DNA from: Pseudanabaena sp. FACHB-1998
GTDB taxonomy: Bacteria; Cyanobacteriota; Cyanobacteriia; Pseudanabaenales; Pseudanabaenaceae
Reading direction: 5' to 3'
Length of the DNA stretch: 64,000 nt
Assembly: GCF_014696355.1 (NCBI RefSeq)
Contig: NZ_JACJQA010000009.1
Coordinates: forward strand, 19,014-83,013
A program made the position numbers and the translations under genes. This document shows positions 8,126 to 16,049 of this stretch, one piece after another; position 1 is the first letter of the stretch, and each line of letters opens with the position of its first letter. The notes under the pieces were generated by a model. The model worked only from the letters and a program-made list of their open reading frames with translations, did not search any database and was not told the origin of the DNA.

Positions 8126-8150
8126 AGTAACTTTAGTCACTTTAGTTACT
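8126..8150. promoter_or_regulatory. Inverted repeat upstream of the 70-residue gene
   Basis: AGTAACT at 8126-8132 and AGTTACT at 8144-8150 are reverse complements, with CTTTAGT direct repeats between them. This could be a regulator site; the function is unknown. Confidence 0.3.
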
Positions 8151-8314
8151 TATATTTAGGTAGCCTAACACCCTTGACAAAAAACCTGCGTTAAGTTTTG
8201 CTGACAAACATGGAAAAAATGTAAAGTTGCACAAACTTATATAAAGTTATGATGCAGGCTTGACGTTTTTATCTTAATTAAAGTTGACAATAATTTTAAA
8301 ATATCGCTTAAGTT

Positions 8315-8737
8315 TTAGCTTACCACCCAATCTCTGACCTTCTCAAGGGCTTTCCAGTCTGGGCGGCGGCGCAATCCTTCTTCAAAATTCTCAACAATTT
8401 CTGGCTTAATATCTTTGAGAATCATCAGCCAATTTTGAGCAGCTTCTACCTGTTCGCGTACACCCTTTTGGGATAGCTCAAGCATGGCGATTGCCAAATT
8501 AATGCGACCTTGAGGATCTTCAGGTGCAATCTTTACAGCTTTTTGGGCGGCTTTGAGTGCTAATTTAGCATTGTTATCTAGCAAATATAGCCAAGAAAGG
8601 CAAATCCAACCGCTAGCAACTTTGGGCTGGCGATCGCATACTTTTTCAAACACAGGAATTAAGGTTGCCGCAGATTCACCTTGCTTGTAGCGTTCTAAAC
8701 CTTGAGTGAATAAATCTTCTGCAATTTCTGTATTCAT
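8315..8737 (-). CDS. TPR-like repeat protein
   Basis: A 140-residue all-helical protein. Residues 5-75 read as two tetratricopeptide-like hairpins: LFTQGLERYKQGESAATLI and then WICLSWLYLLDNNAKLALKAAQKAVKIAPEDPQ, which has the Trp/Leu, Gly/Ala and Pro spacing of TPR units. The C-terminus (RRRPDWKALEKVRDWV) is typical of similar cyanobacterial proteins. It has no signal peptide and is probably a cytosolic scaffold or chaperone-like protein. It stands alone, followed on the other strand by a polysaccharide gene. Specific role unknown. Confidence 0.7.
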   Translation of the reverse strand: MNTEIAEDLFTQGLERYKQGESAATLIPVFEKVCDRQPKVASGWICLSWLYLLDNNAKLALKAAQKAVKIAPEDPQGRINLAIAMLELSQKGVREQVEAAQNWLMILKDIKPEIVENFEEGLRRRPDWKALEKVRDWVVS

Positions 8738-8801
8738 CGAGCGAATCCAATCTTTAAAGCCGTATTTTTTGCCTTAGTGATACTAGCATAAGTTAAGTAA
8801 T

Positions 8802-8852
8802 AAAACCTATTTTTGGTGACACAGCTTCGTTGTGACACCAAAAATAGATTTT
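8802..8852. repeat. Palindrome AAAACCTATTTTTGGTG
   Basis: The arms of about 22 bp (one mismatch) surround GCTTCG. It lies between the divergent TPR and glycosyltransferase genes, so it is not a simple 3'-end terminator. Confidence 0.6.
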
Positions 8853-8946
8853 ATAGCTGTCATCAGCTTAGGTGGGACTTAAGACTCGCTAAAGAATTGC
8901 GGCGCTTTGCAACGCAATTCTTTAGCGGGTGATGGCTACAGCTATA
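8852..8946. mobile_element. MITE-like element with TATAGCTGT ends (copy B)
   Basis: The ends TATAGCTGTCATC and GATGGCTACAGCTATA are near-complementary. The centre is a CGCTAAAGAATTGCG palindrome (8887-8927) with a degenerate GCGCTTTGC middle. Its right end abuts the ATG at 8949, so it probably supplies the upstream region of the glycosyltransferase gene. Confidence 0.5.
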
Positions 8947-8978
8947 TTATGAAATCGTATAAATCTAAGTGCAAAATA

Positions 8979-9758
8979 ATGCATCGTATTCCCATTATTA
9001 ATGTGGGTATTGACACCACTAGTTATGCAGATAGTTGCGATCGCATTGTGAGGCTTTCTCATCAAAATCAATCTGGTTATGTGATTGCCGCCAATGTTCA
9101 TGTAGTGATGATGGCTTATTGGGATCGGCAATATCGTCAAGTTTTGGAAAAAGGAGAAATAGTAACTCCTGATGGAATGCCGCTAGTATGGGCTTTGAGA
9201 TTATTGGGGACTAAAAAGCAACAACGGGTCTATGGACCTGATTTGATGTTGGCTTTGTGCGATCGCGCAGTGCTGGAAGATTTATCGATTTATTTATTTG
9301 GAGCAACTGACGATACGTTAGGGAAATTAGAGCGTAATTTAAAGTTGCGATTTCCTAATTTAGCGATCGCGGGTAAACACGCACCGCCTTACTTAGAGCT
9401 TAATTCGCCTGATTTTGCTTTGCAGTTAGAAACAGATATTAGATTAATTAAAAACTCAGGGGCAAAAATCGTTTTTGTGGCTTTGGGTTGTCCCAAGCAA
9501 GAATTTTGGATGCATGTCGCTCAATACAAATCTCAATATAAATTAGCAGTCGTAATGATCGGTGTGGGTGCTGCCTTTGATTTTCATAGTGGTCAGGTGG
9601 CTCAGGCTCCTCGCTGGATGATGGCAATGGGTTTGGAATGGCTCTATCGATTTTGCCAAGAACCCAAACGCCTATGGCAACGTTATTTGATTAATAATCC
9701 TATGTTCGTGATTTTGTTCGCAATTCAGTATTTACGGAGGACTCTATTCAAGATGTAA
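8979..9758 (+). CDS. WecG/TagA/CpsF family glycosyltransferase (GT26)
   Basis: The 259-residue enzyme transfers a sugar or aminosugar from a nucleotide-sugar donor to a lipid-linked acceptor in envelope polysaccharide synthesis. Family motifs in order: NVHVVMMAYWD near residue 45, TPDGMPLVWALRLLG near 70, ALGCPKQEFWM near 170 and GVGAAFDFHSGQVAQAPRW near 197. The ATG at 8979 is chosen because family members begin close to the RIPI strand; an ATG at 8949 is possible, and the TTG at 8907 is rejected because it lies within a repeat. The last 13 bases of the gene form one arm of a 61-bp palindrome. The next gene is a lipid-linked sugar transferase, consistent with a shared pathway. Confidence 0.85.
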   Translation: MHRIPIINVGIDTTSYADSCDRIVRLSHQNQSGYVIAANVHVVMMAYWDRQYRQVLEKGEIVTPDGMPLVWALRLLGTKKQQRVYGPDLMLALCDRAVLEDLSIYLFGATDDTLGKLERNLKLRFPNLAIAGKHAPPYLELNSPDFALQLETDIRLIKNSGAKIVFVALGCPKQEFWMHVAQYKSQYKLAVVMIGVGAAFDFHSGQVAQAPRWMMAMGLEWLYRFCQEPKRLWQRYLINNPMFVILFAIQYLRRTLFKM

Positions 9759-9806
9759 TTTTTTGAAGCTAGGCTTTGCCTAGCTTCAAAAAATTACATC
9801 TTGAAT
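9746..9806. repeat. 61-bp palindrome spanning the glycosyltransferase stop codon
   Basis: The arm from 9746 includes the last coding bases and the TAA stop at 9756-9758, and it is matched exactly by the arm ending at 9806. The two 29-bp arms flank a TTT centre. It probably acts as a terminator. Confidence 0.75.
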
Positions 9807-9921
9807 GCCTGCATTTCCTCAAGGGCTAAATAATTATTAAATTTGGGCAAGATAATCTTTAAGGATTGAAGAAAGAATTTTGTGAAGCAGTCAAACTCAG
9901 GCTAAGAGTAATAAGAGGGAT

Positions 9922-11376
9922 ATGAGAGTGAGTAGCGATCGCCAGCCAACCGAAAAAATAACTAAAAAGAAAGATATTCGGGCTGGCAACCAGACTAAAC
10001 GCTGGAATATGTGGGAATTTAATTGGTTAAGAGGCTTGTTACTAATTTGTAGTGATATTTTAGGTTTGGGAATAGTTTGGAAAGCCTCACTGAGTTTTAA
10101 TCAAGTTTTTTCGCCTTTGCCTCCTGCGTTAAATTGGGGAGAGTTTGGAGGTTTAACGGGCTTGTTTTGGGCTTTTGCGGCAGTAATTGTGACTGTATTT
10201 GCCTATCACAATTTTTATCGTGGTGAGTCACAATGGCGTAATTACGTCAAACAAGCTCAAGTAATCAGCAGTGTATATATGTCATCGCTGGTGATTAGCT
10301 ATTTTTATGATCCGACCATTGATGCTCCGCGATCGCTCTTTTTCCCAGCGTGGCTAGGCAGCGTCGTCATGATTATCGGACTTAGACTATTGCTAACTTT
10401 GCTCATTGACCAATTTCCGATCGCGCAACCCCATACGCCCGTTTTTGTGATTGCGCCGAGTAATCGTCTTTCTCTTTTAGCAAATGTGATTGAAAAGAGA
10501 ACAGGCTATAAAGTTGTGGGCGTTCTTGCTTCTTCCTTAGCTAATTCTTCCCATTCGATGCAAGCAATTCTGAATTCAGGAGCGAAGGAAGTCATAGCGG
10601 AAGGTTTGCCTGAAACTCAGTTAGCTTCTCAACTTTATTGGCAGTTACGCAATGCAGGGATTGGATTGCGTCTAATTCCTTCTAGTTTAATGCTATTACA
10701 TCGGCGGGGAACACCTGAGATTTTTGCCTCTATGCCGATGATTAGAATTGAATCTCCTCTCTTGGCTAATTGGGAATATATCTTTAAACGTATTTTCGAT
10801 TTTAGTGCGGCTTTTCTGGGCTTAATTCTAATCTCACCAATATTTATGGCGATCGCGATCGCGATCAAAGCTAGCTCAAAAGGAAGCGTATTTTATACCC
10901 AAGATCGGATCGGCTTACAAGGTCAGTCCTTTCGCATGTGGAAGTTTCGCAGTATGTTTATGGATGCCGATCGCCGCCAATCAGAACTAGAACATCTCAA
11001 TAAAAGTTCCGATGGAGTCATGTTCAAAATTGAACACGATCCACGCATTATTCCCATCGGACGTTTTTTGCGCTATACCAGCTTGGATGAATTGCCGCAA
11101 TTATTTAACGTTTTGCTAGGACAAATGAGTTTAGTTGGTCCCCGCCCTTTACCTGTACGCGATGTCGCTCGATTTACGGATTGGCATCATACAAGACATT
11201 TGGTGATGCCGGGTATCACAGGGCTTTGGCAAATTTCAGGGCGATCGGACTTAGACACCATTGATGATGTTGCTAAGTTAGATCTGTTTTATATAGATCG
11301 GTGGACACTAAACTTTGATTTAGAAATTCTCATTGAAACTGTAAGATTAGTTCTCTTTGGCAAAGGGGCATATTAA
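9922..11376 (+). CDS. Polyprenyl glycosylphosphotransferase (exopolysaccharide initiating sugar transferase)
   Basis: A 484-residue WcaJ/RfbP-type integral membrane enzyme that places the first sugar-phosphate on undecaprenyl phosphate. The N-terminal half has four hydrophobic segments (residues 25-165) followed by a Rossmann-like region. The catalytic sugar-transferase domain begins near residue 288 with KRIFDFSAAFLGLILISP and contains the hallmarks KFRSM, TSLDELPQLFNVL, SLVGPRPL and PGITGLWQISGRSDL. Length is typical. It follows a GT26 glycosyltransferase on the same strand. Its stop codon lies in a palindrome shared with the convergent pentapeptide gene. Confidence 0.92.
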   Translation: MRVSSDRQPTEKITKKKDIRAGNQTKRWNMWEFNWLRGLLLICSDILGLGIVWKASLSFNQVFSPLPPALNWGEFGGLTGLFWAFAAVIVTVFAYHNFYRGESQWRNYVKQAQVISSVYMSSLVISYFYDPTIDAPRSLFFPAWLGSVVMIIGLRLLLTLLIDQFPIAQPHTPVFVIAPSNRLSLLANVIEKRTGYKVVGVLASSLANSSHSMQAILNSGAKEVIAEGLPETQLASQLYWQLRNAGIGLRLIPSSLMLLHRRGTPEIFASMPMIRIESPLLANWEYIFKRIFDFSAAFLGLILISPIFMAIAIAIKASSKGSVFYTQDRIGLQGQSFRMWKFRSMFMDADRRQSELEHLNKSSDGVMFKIEHDPRIIPIGRFLRYTSLDELPQLFNVLLGQMSLVGPRPLPVRDVARFTDWHHTRHLVMPGITGLWQISGRSDLDTIDDVAKLDLFYIDRWTLNFDLEILIETVRLVLFGKGAY

Positions 11377-11409
11377 ATAAAGGCAAGGCGAAACCTTTTC
11401 CTTTATTTA
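11374..11409. terminator. Shared terminator palindrome between convergent genes
   Basis: TTAAATAAAGG and CCTTTATTTAA form the outer arms around an imperfect GGCAAGGCGAAACCTTTT middle. It includes both the plus-strand stop near 11374 and the minus-strand stop near 11407. Confidence 0.65.
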
Positions 11410-12408
11410 ATTTTGGACAGAACCATCGGGCATAATTGTGCCAAATAGATTAGCTTCTGATAAGCTCACCCCGTTAAGATTAGCAAGACGCAGATTAGCT
11501 TTAACTAAGTTCGTTCCAATTAGAAAAGCCGCATCTAACTTCGCCGAAATTAACTGCGCTCCTATTAAAATAGCTCCGCTCAAATTGGCATTACTCAATA
11601 CAGCATCACTCAAAATTGTATCTTCTAAATTACTATCACTAAGATCGGCGTTATTGAGAATAGCGTTACTCAGTACAGCATTTTTAAGATTTGCATTTTT
11701 GAGACTTGCATTACTAAGATTTGCATTACACAAAATTGCATCCACTAAATTAGCAAAACTTAGATTTGCTTGATTAATAGTGGCATTATTCAAATCACAT
11801 TCCTGTAAGTTGGCATTATTTAAATTTGCATGATTAAGTTTGCAATCTGACAAATTAGCATTACTAAGATTAGCAAATTCTAAATTTGCATTTGTCAAAT
11901 CACTACGTCGCAAATCGGCATTGGTCAAATTTGCATTACTGAGAATGGAATTACTGAGATTAGTTTCGCTCAAATCAGCATTACTCAAATCACTTTCATT
12001 TAAGTCCGCCCCACTTAAATTCGCTCCATTAAAATAAGCTTCGGTCAGATCCGCACCATGGAGGTTAGCAAGACTCAAATCACATCTTTGCAAACATGCC
12101 TCGCGTAAATGGGCTTTACTCAGATAGGCTCCACTAACTTCTGCGTCTCGTAAGCTAGCTTTGTAAAGATCTGCCTCTTTTAAATTCGCTTTAACAAGAT
12201 CGGAGCCACTTAAGTTTGCTCCTAGCAAATTCGCATTAGTGAGGTTAGTCCAACGCAAATTTACACCGCTTAAGTCGGCTTCACGTAGATTAGCTCGCCT
12301 CAAGTTGGCTCCACTCAAGTTGGGAATTATCTCAGGATTTTCTTGTCGCCATCTATTCCAGTTAGCAACTCCTTGTTTCAGTAACGCAAGATGTTCTGAG
12401 TTTCCCAT
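11407..12408 (-). CDS. Pentapeptide repeat protein
   Basis: A 333-residue protein whose residues from about 30 to 325 are tandem A(D/N)LXX pentapeptides, about 58 units, for example ANLRRANLREADLSG. Such sequences fold as a right-handed quadrilateral beta-helix. The first 30 residues (HLALLKQGVANWNRWRQENP) form a helical cap seen in many cyanobacterial members. It lacks a signal peptide and membrane segments, so it is probably cytosolic. Functions of such proteins vary and cannot be predicted here. Plus-strand frames opposite this gene are artefacts of the repeat. Confidence 0.9.
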   Translation of the reverse strand: MGNSEHLALLKQGVANWNRWRQENPEIIPNLSGANLRRANLREADLSGVNLRWTNLTNANLLGANLSGSDLVKANLKEADLYKASLRDAEVSGAYLSKAHLREACLQRCDLSLANLHGADLTEAYFNGANLSGADLNESDLSNADLSETNLSNSILSNANLTNADLRRSDLTNANLEFANLSNANLSDCKLNHANLNNANLQECDLNNATINQANLSFANLVDAILCNANLSNASLKNANLKNAVLSNAILNNADLSDSNLEDTILSDAVLSNANLSGAILIGAQLISAKLDAAFLIGTNLVKANLRLANLNGVSLSEANLFGTIMPDGSVQN

Positions 12409-12476
12409 AGGTCTCTTCCTTTTTACACCATAATCTCGTTGGATATATGACGAGCCAGATTTATGCTAAAAGAGTT

Positions 12477-12530
12477 AATTTTGAGAGTAATTCAACTTGT
12501 CTAAAGACAAGTTGAATTACTCTCAAAATT
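12477..12530. repeat. 54-bp perfect palindrome
   Basis: Two exact 26-bp arms (beginning AATTTTGAGAGTAATTC) are separated by only AA. It is in a divergent intergenic region rather than at a gene 3' end, so a terminator role is not obvious. Confidence 0.75.
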
Positions 12531-12624
12531 TCACTAACTTTAGATAGCTCATATTCCTACTAACTGTCGCTATGGGAAACAAGAAAAAGTCTGAAATTGA
12601 ATGTTGGTTTATGCGAATTTTTTA

Positions 12625-12714
12625 GGAGAGAAACCAAAAGCCCAGAAGCGAATTGCGGCGCGAAGCGCCGCAATTCGCTTCTGGTTTGGTGTGCTAACAA
12701 GAATGGCAACAGCA
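12625..12714. mobile_element. MITE-like element, reverse orientation (copy D)
   Basis: The palindrome CCAGAAGCGAATTGCGGCGC-GAA-reverse complement (12642-12684) is followed by GTGCTAACAAGAATGGCAACAGC. That flank is the reverse complement of the GCTGTTGCCATTCTTG flank in the copies at 18874, 22419 and 55646. Confidence 0.55.
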
Positions 12715-12863
12715 TCTCTTGAATGAGCATTAAAATAAAGAAAAAATACTGAGGTTATCAATAAGTTATTAAATTACTTGTTTTCTGGAGATTAACAGTA
12801 ATATCTACAGAGGCTACTAAATATAAAGACTTTTAAATATCAAATTTCTAGCAACAAAAAACT

Positions 12864-14126
12864 ATGACTAGCCTCAAAAATGCCCTTGAGGAAATCGTTG
12901 TGGTGGAAGTACAGGAACAACTGAGTTCCCTGAGTCAGTCTGCTCGTCAATCAATTAATCTGAGTGAAGTAGCTGCCTTTGCTTTAAATCGACTGCCTGT
13001 GCTTTATGCCAGTACCAGTAGAGGTTGGCTCCAACAACGTAAACGCGCCCATAACGAATTACGAAACCAAGTTGTCAGCGCTGTTCAGCAAGCGATGCTT
13101 GGTGTCAAGCGCGATCCGTTGCGGAAATCAACTAAAATCGCGGCTAGCAAAGTAGAAACTCCCGCCCATGTTCTTGCTAGATTGCAACAACTTTTTAGCA
13201 AGCCTAACTTGTTATGGCAGGAAGTACCCCAAGCTTTTCAGGAAACCTTAACTTTAATTACTCATAAGCCTGAATTTGCAGGTTTAAGCATTAACGATCG
13301 CAACCGATTGCAAGAAATCAAAGGCTACTTACAACGCAAAGGTACTACCAGCTATGAGAACAAGGATTGGCATACTAGTCTTCCTCCTTTGCCCAATCCT
13401 GAGCTTAAATCCTATATTCTTTCAGCTTCCTACTTTCTCATCAATGTCCTAGAGGACTTAGTTCAGCAAGAAGTTACTAATCAACTGGCTCACATGGCAA
13501 ATGTCTTGCCCCGCAAGGTAGGCGTAGATGATGTTTGTGCCTATGTCTTAAATCGCTTGCCTCCGATGTATGCCACAACCGAGCAAGGCGTAGTCTGGCA
13601 AAGCCAAAAAGCTAAAGAACAATTAAATAGTCAAATTGAGTCAACGGTGATTCAATCGCTAATGACCTTAGGCAAAATGCCCCGCCGCCTTACTGATCCC
13701 ATTCCTTTATTAAAATTTGAAGAGGAATGTGAACTTGCCATTACCGAACTGAGGCAAATGTTTCAAAGAGATGATATTACTTGGCGTAATTTTGCGGGGC
13801 TTGCGGAATATGCGATCGCTTGTCAAAGACAAGGAATGAACTATTGGCGGCAACAATGGCGGATGCTTGGGCAAATATATAGCGAAATGTATTTACAACC
13901 GGGGGATGCAGAATTATCACTAATTCATAGTTCTGAGGGAGAAATTTTAGTAGTCCGTACCCATACCAAACCCGCCTTTGGATGGCTTGCCGACAATCCT
14001 CGAAATTTAGGTATTAGCACTTTGAGGCTTTTTCCTGCGGTTGCAGAGATTGAACTCTATGCTTCTTTTCTGGATTTCTCAATTTCCTATACCCGTGAAG
14101 AAATGGCAGCCGATGGGATTATTTAA
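12864..14126 (+). CDS. Double ComFB-domain protein
   Basis: A 420-residue soluble protein with two copies of the ComFB (late competence) domain: residues 5-85 with ALNRLPVLYASTSRGW, and residues 190-275 with VLNRLPPMYATTEQGV. ComFB-family proteins in cyanobacteria have been linked to natural competence and second-messenger binding. That link is family knowledge, not visible here. A helical linker separates the domains, and the C-terminal 90 residues are unrecognised and beta-rich. It has no signal peptide or membrane segment. The duplicated arrangement differs from the usual single short ComFB. It is upstream of malQ but separated from it by a hairpin. Confidence 0.75.
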   Translation: MTSLKNALEEIVVVEVQEQLSSLSQSARQSINLSEVAAFALNRLPVLYASTSRGWLQQRKRAHNELRNQVVSAVQQAMLGVKRDPLRKSTKIAASKVETPAHVLARLQQLFSKPNLLWQEVPQAFQETLTLITHKPEFAGLSINDRNRLQEIKGYLQRKGTTSYENKDWHTSLPPLPNPELKSYILSASYFLINVLEDLVQQEVTNQLAHMANVLPRKVGVDDVCAYVLNRLPPMYATTEQGVVWQSQKAKEQLNSQIESTVIQSLMTLGKMPRRLTDPIPLLKFEEECELAITELRQMFQRDDITWRNFAGLAEYAIACQRQGMNYWRQQWRMLGQIYSEMYLQPGDAELSLIHSSEGEILVVRTHTKPAFGWLADNPRNLGISTLRLFPAVAEIELYASFLDFSISYTREEMAADGII

Positions 14127-14163
14127 TCAGGAAAGGCGGCGCTTTGCGCCGCCTTTCCTAATT
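14123..14163. terminator. GCGGCGC-core terminator after ComFB gene
   Basis: AGGAAAGGCGGCGC-TTT-GCGCCGCCTTTCCT is the core, and the outer arms reach the TAA stop (14124-14126) on the left and AATT on the right. Confidence 0.7.
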
Positions 14164-14222
14164 TGGTTTTATAGCGGTAGCATCAGGTTGTAAAGTAGTG
14201 CCATATCTAGAAACTTTTGTCT

Positions 14223-15752
14223 ATGGCTTTTCAACGTGCTAGTGGAATTTTGTTGCATCCGACCTCTTTGCCAAGTAAATTTGGGATCGGAGACTTAGGA
14301 GAAACCGCCTATCAGTTCATTGAGTTTTTATCGCGCAGTGGTCAAAAACTCTGGCAAGTGCTGCCCCTTGGCCCAACGGGATATGGAAATTCACCCTATA
14401 TGAGCTATAGCGCGATCGCAGGTAATCCCTATCTCATTAGTCCAGAGCTTTTAGAAAAGCAGTACTTACTGAAAGAAACGGATTGGGAAGATATTCCTGA
14501 TTTTGCGTTAGAGAATGTAGATTTTGAGGTGGTGATCCCCTATAAACGCCAGTTATTAGAGCTTGCCTACGATCGATTCAAACGTGGTTATGAAGATCAA
14601 GACCCGCAAAATCATCATGATATGTATCTCTTACAAGAGAAATTTAAAAGATTTTGTCAAGAGGAATCGGAGTGGTTAGAAGATTACGTGCTGTTTATGG
14701 CTTTGCATGAGCAGAATCCTGAAATCACATGGAATAAGTGGGAACCCGCGATCGCCCAACGTCAACCTCAAGCATTACAGCAAAAGCAAGTGGAACTCGC
14801 CGATCAGATCGGATTTCATCGATTCTTGCAATTTATCTTTTTTGATCAATGGCTAACGCTCAAAAAATATGCCAACGATCGCCAGATTAAAATCATTGGG
14901 GACATTCCCATTTATGTCTCACACCATAGCGCTGATGTGTGGGCGAATCCCGATAACTTTTCCCTCGATCCTGAAACCTACGAAGTTGCGCTGATGGCAG
15001 GCGTACCACCAGACTATTTCAGTGCCACAGGTCAGCTATGGGGCAATCCTGTCTATAACTGGGAATATCTTCAAGAAACTGAATTTTGTTGGTGGATTGA
15101 TCGCTTCCGCTTTTTAAATCGCTATGTGGATATTATTCGCATTGACCATTTCCGAGGTTTTGAAGCTTTTTGGCAAGTTCCCGCAGGTGAGGAAACTGCC
15201 ATTAATGGAGAATGGCAACTTGCCCCCGGGACGGAGCTATTTAATAAACTCAATGAAGTGATGGGTGAGCTACCAATTTTGGCAGAAGATCTCGGCATCA
15301 TTACCCCAGAAGTTGAAAAACTTCGTGATGACTTTGCATTTCCGGGAATGCGGGTGCTGATGTTTGCCTTTGGAGGTGGTTCCGACAATTTCCACCTACC
15401 CCACAACTATGTCCGCAATAGCGTGGTTTACACAGGAACCCATGACAATGACACGGCGGTTGGTTGGTGGCAAAGGGCTAGCAAGTACGAAAAGAATTTG
15501 TTTTATCGCTATATTGTCGGCTTTGCTACAGGTGAGCCAATCAACTGGGTGTTAATTCGTATGGCACTTGCCTCGGTATCCGTCATAGCGATCTTGCCTT
15601 TACAAGATGTTTTGGGCTTAGATAATAGTGCGCGGATGAATGTCCCCGGAACTGCTACGGGTAATTGGAGTTGGCGCTATAGTGATCCAAATTTGCTCAA
15701 CCAAGATTTAAGCGATCGCTTGATCGAAGTCACTCAACTTTACAGCCGCTAA
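14223..15752 (+). CDS. malQ: 4-alpha-glucanotransferase (amylomaltase)
   Basis: A GH77 enzyme that transfers alpha-1,4-glucan segments in glycogen and maltodextrin metabolism. The 509-residue protein starts RASGILLHPTSLPSKFG, keeps the GNSPYMSYSAIAGNP donor loop, and has the catalytic set: DHFRGFEAFW with the nucleophile Asp near residue 304, EDLG with the acid/base Glu near 357, and THDND near 407. The ATG at 14223 is two codons inside a longer TTG frame and gives the conserved start. It ends upstream of two palindromes. Single-gene unit. Confidence 0.96.
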   Translation: MAFQRASGILLHPTSLPSKFGIGDLGETAYQFIEFLSRSGQKLWQVLPLGPTGYGNSPYMSYSAIAGNPYLISPELLEKQYLLKETDWEDIPDFALENVDFEVVIPYKRQLLELAYDRFKRGYEDQDPQNHHDMYLLQEKFKRFCQEESEWLEDYVLFMALHEQNPEITWNKWEPAIAQRQPQALQQKQVELADQIGFHRFLQFIFFDQWLTLKKYANDRQIKIIGDIPIYVSHHSADVWANPDNFSLDPETYEVALMAGVPPDYFSATGQLWGNPVYNWEYLQETEFCWWIDRFRFLNRYVDIIRIDHFRGFEAFWQVPAGEETAINGEWQLAPGTELFNKLNEVMGELPILAEDLGIITPEVEKLRDDFAFPGMRVLMFAFGGGSDNFHLPHNYVRNSVVYTGTHDNDTAVGWWQRASKYEKNLFYRYIVGFATGEPINWVLIRMALASVSVIAILPLQDVLGLDNSARMNVPGTATGNWSWRYSDPNLLNQDLSDRLIEVTQLYSR

Positions 15753-15779
15753 TTTAGAGAGCTTGAGGTATCTTGTAAT

Positions 15780-15830
15780 AATCCCAAAGCCTATGGCGCA
15801 CGCGCAGCGTGCGCCATAGGCTTTGGGATT
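15780..15830. terminator. 51-bp perfect palindrome after malQ
   Basis: The exact 24-bp arms (AATCCCAAAGCCTATGG...) flank a GCA centre with GCGCACGC next to it. It has no T-run, but it sits where the malQ transcript should end. Confidence 0.65.
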
Positions 15831-15876
15831 TTATATTTAATTACGCTTAAGCCGTTTATTGAGGCTCATAAGATTT

Positions 15877-15921
15877 AATACCAAAGCACAAAATGGGTGT
15901 GCCATTTTGTGCTTTGGTATT
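15877..15921. repeat. Palindrome AATACCAAAGCACAAAATGG
   Basis: The exact 20-bp arms surround GTGTG. The outer TACCAAA/TTTGGTA ends match other copies of the ATGGC-GCCAT palindrome type (18816, 48504). Confidence 0.65.
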
Positions 15922-16049
15922 AGTGTTGCTTGTTACCCCTTTATAATTACAGTCTTGGGAAACTTGACACAAAATTTGATATGACAATATATATCTATCA
16001 TTAAATAAATTTCACAAACGATTCCTATAGGTCGTTTTGCCCCAAAAAA

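Larger units (their letters stand above)
12409..12863. other. 455-base gap with a long palindrome and a MITE-like element
   Basis: The gap lies upstream of both flanking genes (pentapeptide protein on minus, ComFB protein on plus). It holds the palindrome at 12477-12530 and the MITE-like element at 12625-12714. The last 150 bases are AT-rich and must contain the ComFB gene promoter, but I cannot place it. Confidence 0.5.

Noticed and set aside
11438..12037. Plus-strand ORFs opposite the pentapeptide gene
   Set aside because: They are mirror artefacts of the regular pentapeptide coding repeat, giving Leu/Ala/Lys-rich nonsense without ribosome binding sites.
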